From Lithobates sylvaticus (Eukaryota > Chordata > Amphibia > Anura > Ranidae), in NCBI GenBank assembly GCA_028564925.1, contig CM053029.1, positions 428,080,546 through 428,144,545 of the forward strand: a stretch of 64,000 nucleotides of DNA, in the 5' to 3' direction. Of this stretch, positions 59,257 to 64,000 are shown in pieces. The translations under genes were made by a program, and so were the position numbers. The notes below the pieces were generated by a model. It was given only the letters and a program-made list of their open reading frames with translations, ran no database searches and had not been told where the DNA came from. Position 1 is the stretch's first letter. Each line of letters opens with the position of its first letter.

Positions 59257-60430
59257 ATCGCCCGATTGGCAGCTGTCAGAGGCACATAGTGCTCCCCTTC
59301 GTTTGTGGCCCTGAGCGGGACCGGCGCCTGGCACTGCATCCAGCGCCCCTCCTTGTGTGCACCGTACAACACCCCCCACCCCATTCACCTCAACTGCCTT
59401 CTCCCCGTACAACCAGCCTTTGTGGTCTTCTCTGGATTACAAAGATCTCCGCAGCCAATCCGTGCCTCTGCTTTACTGAGAACCCAACTCAACAGCGTTC
59501 TCATCTAATGGGCTGGCAGAGTACAGCACCAGGACTTGGCACGCACTGGTGACTCTGTACATACAAGGGGGCAGCTTGATCTGGGAGATGGCCAGGATCA
59601 ATAATGATTCTGGATCTGCCAGATGGATCTGTTTAATAATGGTCCTGGATGTGCCTGACAGACCTGATCAATAATGTTCCTGGGTCTGCCAGAGAGACCT
59701 GATCAATAATGGTCCTGGATCTGCCAGATGGACCTGATCAATAATGGTCCTGGATGTGCCTGACAGACCTGATCAATAATGGTCCTGGATGTGCCTGACA
59801 GACCTGATCAATAATGGTCCTGGGTCTGCCAGAGAGACCTGATCAATAATGGTCCTGGATCTGCCAGATGGACCTGATTAATAATGGTCCTGGGTCTGCC
59901 AGACGGACCTGATCAATAATGGTCCTGGATCTGCCAGATGGACCTGATTAATAATGGTCCTGGGTCTGCCAGACGGACCTGATCAATAATGGTCCTGGAT
60001 CTACCAGATGGACCTGATCAATAATGGTCCTGGATCTGCCAGAGAGACCTGATCAATAATGGTCCTGGATCTGCCAGATGGACCTGATCAATAATGGTCC
60101 TGGATCTGCCAGAGAGACCTGATCAATAATGGTCCTGGATCTGCCAGATGGACCTGATCAATAATGGCCCTGGATCTGCCAGAGAGACCTGATCAATAAT
60201 GGTCCTGGATCTGCCATATGGACCTGACCAATAATGGTCCTGGATCTGCCAGATGGACCTGATCAATAATGGTCCTGGATCTGCCAGAGAGACCTGATTA
60301 ATAATGGTCCTGGATCTGCCAGATGGACTTGACCAATAATGGTCTTGGATCTGCCAGATGGACCTGATCAATAATGGTCCTGGATCTGCCAGAGAGACCT
60401 GATCAATAATGGTCCTGGATCTGCCAGATG
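58887..60430. repeat. 1543-bp tandem duplication, unit 2
   Basis: Copy of 57344-58886. The gene part and flank are co-linear. Within the minisatellite the copies differ by whole 35-bp units (unit 2 lacks two near 59740), so the right border is uncertain. Confidence 0.8.
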
Positions 60431-60524
60431 GACCTGACCAATAATGGTCCTGGATCTGCCAGATGGACCTGATCAATAATGGTCCTGGATCTTCCAGATG
60501 GACCTGGTCAATAATGGTCCTGGA
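59586..60524. repeat. 35-bp minisatellite, array 2 (about 27 copies)
   Basis: Same unit as array 1. The array is broken at 60524 by the hAT element and resumes at 63068. Its minus strand has a 118-codon open frame (60123-60476) repeating every 35 residues, as expected for a 35-bp unit; this is not a gene. Confidence 0.95.
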
Positions 60525-60624
60525 CAGGGGCGGACTGACAACTGATGGGGCCCCCGGTCAATAGAAGATCATGGGGCCCCCTGCGTCCCAAGCCACACCT
60601 GCACAGGGGGACATTGGGGGGGGG

Positions 60625-61010
60625 GGCAAACGGGGAGACACTGGAGGGGGAGAGAGCGCACAGGGGGACACTGTGGAGGGGGGAGAGCACACAGGGGGAC
60701 ACTGTGGAGGGGGAGAGCACACAGGGGGACACTGTGGAGGGGGAGAGCACACAGGGGGACACTGTGGAGGGGGAGAGAGCGCACAGGGGGACACTGTGGA
60801 GGGGGAGAGCACACAGGGGGACACTGTGGAGGGGGAGAGCACACAGGGGGACACTGTGGAGGGGGAGAGCACACAGGGGGACACTGTGGAGGGGGAGAGC
60901 ACACAGGGGGACACTGTGGAGGGGGAGAGCACACAGGGGGACACTGTGGAGGGGGGGAGCACACAGGGGGACACTGGGGGGGGAGCACACAGGGGGACAC
61001 TGGGGGGGAC
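60625..61010. repeat. 30-bp G-rich minisatellite
   Basis: About 12 units of AGCACACAGGGGGACACTGT then GGAGGGGGAG. The 30-base period is a multiple of three, so all frames stay open on both strands and yield long false ORFs. Many G-runs per unit give strong G-quadruplex potential on the + strand. G runs continue to 61130. Confidence 0.93.
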
Positions 61011-61220
61011 ACAGAATGACACTGGGGGGGGACACAGGGGGGGGGGGGGGTAGAGCACACAGGGGGGAAAGTGTGGGGAGGGGGGAGAGCACAAAGGGGG
61101 GACAGTGTGGGGGGAGAGAATACAGGGGGGACAGTGTGGGGAGAGCACACTGAAGTGTTCCCCGGGCCCCATACATGTGTACTGCCCCCTCTCTCCGATG
61201 GCGACCCGCCAGTAAAAACA

Positions 61221-61440
61221 AAATTTCACTCACTCCATGCCTGTAATAATACCACTAACGGCACGCTGCTCCCCGCCGGCCCCTCCTCTCTTCTCGTCCA
61301 TTCTAGACTCCTAGGTTATACAGTGGAAGCCTTGCACTGTATCACCTAGGAGTCTAGGATGGACGAGAAGAGAGGAGGGGCGGATGGGGAGCAGCGTGCC
61401 GTTAGTGGTATTATTACAGGCATGGAGTGAGTGAAATTTT
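61221..61440. repeat. large hairpin 1 inside hAT element
   Basis: Two nearly perfect inverted arms of about 100 bases (61221-61325 and 61334-61440) with the words TGTAATAATACCACTAACGG and CCGTTAGTGGTATTATTACA, TAGACTCCTAGG and CCTAGGAGTCTA. Related to hairpin 2 at 62862-62977. Confidence 0.85.
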
Positions 61441-61460
61441 TTTTTTTGAGTGAAGTGAAG

Positions 61461-62851
61461 CAGTGGCGTCGCTAGGGTTGGTGTCACCTGGTGCGGTAAT
61501 ACATGGTGTCACCCCCCACCACTAAGCAGGCTAGTGCATCAGTGCGGCTCTCCCCCTTTAACCTACCACAATGGATGGAGCTGGGATTGGGGGGAAGGAT
61601 GGAGCCGGGATTGGGGTGGTGGATAGAGCTGGAATGGGATCAGGGAATGGATGGAGCCGGGATAGGATCAGGGGATCGATAAAGCCGGGATGGGATCAGA
61701 GGATGTATAGAGCTGGGATGGGATCAGAGGATGTATAGAGCTGGGATGGGATCAGGGGGATGGATGGAGCCAGGATTGGATCAGGGGGATGGATGGAGCG
61801 GGGGTAGAATCAGGGGGGATGGATTAAGTGGGAATAGGATCAGGGGGGTGGATGGAGCGGGAATAGGATCATGGGGATGGATGGAGCGGGAATAGGATCA
61901 GGGGGATGGATGGAGCGGGAATAGGATCAGGGGGATGGATGGAGCAGGCATAGGAACAGGGGGGGGATGGATGGAACGGGGATAGGATCAGGGGGGATGG
62001 ATGGAGCGGGGATAGGATCAGGGGGGATGGATGGAGCGGGGATAGGATCAGGGGGGATGGATGGAGCGGGGATAGGATCAGGGGGGATGGATGGAGCAGG
62101 GATAGGATCAGGGGGGATGGATGGAGCAGGGATAGGATCAGGGGGGATGGATGGAGTGGGGATGGGATCAGGAACGGTGGGGATGGATGAGCGGGTATGG
62201 GATCGGGGAGTGGGTGGAGCTGGATGGGATTGGGGGAGTAGATGGAGCCGGGATGGGATCTTGGATTTGGGAGGGGGTTCAAGGATATGTGCTAGGGGGT
62301 GCTTTGGGAGGGGATAGGAATTGCGCTGGGGGGAGGGGGTAAAACTTCAAATCTGCCCCGTCCTACTTCTAGTAAAAGTCCTTTCAAACCCAAAAATAAA
62401 AGAGCACCCTCCAGCAGATATCCTCTAACCCCCCCCCCCCCCCCCTTAGCATAATTGTTACCTGACAATGCCCCCCCCCCCCCAACCACTATGTCCCCCT
62501 CCTCTGCAATACCCCTGTTGCATACCTCAGGGCAGGTGCTGTAGCGTGGATGGTGTCTGTGACCCTCCTCATCCATGGCTCTTCCTCCCAGCCTGTGTAC
62601 ACATCAAAGCGGCAGCGAGTGCTGCCTAGGGGGACGGAGATCTGCGGCCACGTGTGGAGTTGTGTGGGGACGGTCTGACCCCGGGCAACCAGTTTGTCTC
62701 TGCCTCGGCCTCACTCCCTCCTCCCCCACTCTCCCCGCACATCACACGGAGGAGAGGAGATCCCGAAGGGGAAGGAGGGAGCCGCGGCGCCCCTCTCAAT
62801 GCAGAGCGGAGCCGGGTGCATAGCAACGCACCCCCCATAGCAACGCCACTG
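61461..62851. mobile_element. nested inverted-repeat element, CAGTGGCGTCGCTA ends
   Basis: 1391 bp with ends CAGTGGCGTCGCTA and TAGCAACGCCACTG (one mismatch). Flanking 8-mers AAGTGAAG and CACTAAAG match at 5 of 8, so the duplication is eroded. CAGTG ends suggest hAT. It carries the 61560-62260 G-rich minisatellite, C runs at 62429-62488 and no transposase. Confidence 0.65.
61560..62260. repeat. 30-bp G-rich minisatellite in nested element
   Basis: Units of about 29-31 bases with GGATGGATGGAGC, GGGATAGGATCAGGGGG. They are regular at 61880-62160 and degraded on the left. Open frames on both strands through it are artefacts. Confidence 0.9.
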
Positions 62852-62861
62852 CACTAAAGAA

Positions 62862-62977
62862 CCTGCGATAATGGCGCGCTGCTCCCCGCCGGCCCCTCCT
62901 TCCCTCCCGTCCGACGGGAGGGAAGGAGGGGCCAGCAGGGAGCAGCGCGCCGTTAGCGGTATTATTGCAGCCGCTTC
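62862..62977. repeat. hairpin 2 inside hAT element
   Basis: Arms GCGCGCTGCTCCCCGCCGGC and CCTCCTTCCCTCCCGTC pair with GACGGGAGGGAAGGAGG and GGGAGCAGCGCGCCG. The flanking GTTAGCGGTATTATTGCAG matches the right arm edge of hairpin 1, so the two hairpins share ancestry. Confidence 0.8.
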
Positions 62978-63067
62978 AAGGGGCCTCTCGTTGGGCCCGA
63001 CACGGGCCCCTAATGGCTCCGGGCCCTCGGGCGGCGACCGAATCACCGATTGGTCAGTCCGCCCCTG

Positions 63068-63250
63068 GTCCTGGATCTGGCAGATGGACCTGACCAATAA
63101 TGGTCTTGGACATGGAAAATTGACCTGACCTACAGTATAATGGTCTTGAACCTGGGAAATGGATCTGACCAATAATGGTCTTCTGGACCTTGGAGATGGA
63201 CCTGACCAATAAGGGTCTTGAACCCAGCAGATGAACCGGACCAGTAATGG
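63068..63250. repeat. 35-bp minisatellite, degraded end
   Basis: About five diverged units (GGTCCTGGATCTGGC, GACCTGACCAATAATGGTC) continuing array 2 beyond the hAT insertion. Divergence rises to the right, as usual at an array edge. Confidence 0.85.
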
Positions 63251-64000
63251 TCTTCTGGACTGTATATGGTCACTGAGCTGGTGCATGAGCTTTACACAGA
63301 CCACTGTATACTAGACTTCATATGCTGAGACAGGTATACAGAATATATTTTCAAACATAAAGATCAAGTAACATTCGGACAAATCACATTTTTTTTTTTC
63401 CTGAAATGCCATAGCTATAGTCTGCCTTAATTGGATTGTACAGATAAACCCTTTACATTTAACGTAGTATTAAAGCTCTACTCCACGCACCGTCATGAAA
63501 ATATAATCCTTAACAGCTGCAATGGATTTAAATCCACTTTCTGTGCACCAAATGCCTTTGCAAACCCAGATGTTACCGTTTAAAAGTTTCACACTGGATT
63601 ACTTCACAGATCTGAAGACACCAAGCACACCAAGGGGAGGGGGAGATTTACTAAGACTGGAGCATCCATACCTTCAGCTTTAAAGTAGAACTATAGGAAG
63701 ACCTTTTTTTTCATTTTGGATAGAGCAAGGGAGGGTTATAACCTCTGTCAGATTTCTTTTTGCCAACTGTGTCTCCATTGCAGAGATTTTCCTTCACTTC
63801 CTGTCCCATAGCCAAACAGGAAGTGATAGGAAATCCCTGCAAATTAAGGGAATTCCTTGGGGTCGCCCATGTCTCCAGAACTAGTGTCCCCATTAGAAGA
63901 TTTCCCCTCTATTACTTTTCTGGGGGGGATTCAGACATTATTTTGGCCTTTTAGGCATTTTGCAGCTTGAAAATGCTGAGTACAGCTTATTTTTTTACTA
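63251..64000. repeat. window end: unassigned, then dispersed repeat
   Basis: 63251-63670 shows nothing I recognise. 63676-63960 is the reverse-oriented relative of 7060-7265, with CTTCACTTCCTGTCCCATAG and ACTAGTGTCCCCATTAGAAG words; it starts at TTTAAAGTAGAAC. No gene is seen. Confidence 0.55.

Larger units (their letters stand above)
60525..63067. mobile_element. composite hAT element, TSD GTCCTGGA
   Basis: 2543 bp with inverted ends CAGGGGCGGACTGAC and GTCAGTCCGCCCCTG. Perfect 8-bp duplications GTCCTGGA (60517-60524 and 63068-63075) lie within minisatellite units. No transposase is present. The interior holds a 30-bp G-rich minisatellite, two large hairpins and a second nested element (61461-62851). 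8-bp TSD and CAGGGGCGGACTG ends fit hAT. Confidence 0.88.

Noticed and set aside
60123-60476. 118-codon minus-strand frame
   Set aside because: Pure translation of the 35-bp minisatellite, repeating every 35 residues.
58043-60524. CRISPR-like array of 35-bp direct repeats
   Set aside because: The units are contiguous without unique spacers, and the window is vertebrate nuclear DNA.
60508-61233. Open frames of 160-241 codons over the G-rich repeat
   Set aside because: A 30-bp unit keeps every frame open. The products are 10-residue repeats (GDTVEGESTQ type) on one strand and Cys/Pro repeats on the other.

Overview
This is a vertebrate nuclear genomic window, most likely from a frog (anuran amphibian, probably a ranid-type genome). 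The protein-coding content is vertebrate. The introns are large and packed with short inverted-repeat DNA transposons, Tc1-like copies, hAT and TTAA-flanked elements and long AT dinucleotide arrays. The organism call is inference from this repeat style.

Region 1 (1-46,370, + strand) is one complete seven-exon gene for an ARL8-family lysosomal small GTPase. The coding exons are 435-557, 13861-13941, 29077-29150, 30936-31029, 39603-39670, 40579-40649 and 44855-44904. They splice with GT-AG junctions in matching phase to a 186-residue protein, the usual ARL8 length. Its upstream flank carries a perfect CLEAR/E-box palindrome and a perfect CRE. The 3' UTR runs about 1.45 kb to an AATAAA at 46345. 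The six introns hold no other gene that I can support. They hold layers of non-autonomous transposons, many with exact target-site duplications, and three Tc1/mariner relics.

Region 2 (46,370-55,760) is intergenic and transposon-built. It includes a 2.57-kb, almost fully palindromic TTA-flanked element (47309-49874) with mirror-image TATA boxes at its centre. A CR1/L2-type LINE 3' part (about 50,400-52,290) is split by a Tc1 deletion derivative and by a SINE-like insert. Several smaller inverted-repeat elements follow.

Region 3 (55,760-64,000) holds a single-exon TMEM229A gene on the minus strand (56787-57713, 308 aa from the first ATG). A 61-bp minisatellite lies on its 3' side and a 35-bp minisatellite on its 5' side. 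A 1543-bp tandem duplication copied the 5' part of the gene, its upstream flank and the start of the 35-bp array, leaving a truncated second copy (58825-59256) that differs from the first by about three bases over roughly 690. The second 35-bp array was then entered by a 2543-bp hAT element (60525-63067) with a perfect 8-bp target duplication. That element carries two large hairpins, a 30-bp G-rich minisatellite and a second nested inverted-repeat element with its own G-rich minisatellite.

I saw no tRNA or rRNA gene, CRISPR array, endogenous retrovirus or Polinton. Superfamily names for the small elements rest on target-duplication size and terminal repeats, not on any search.
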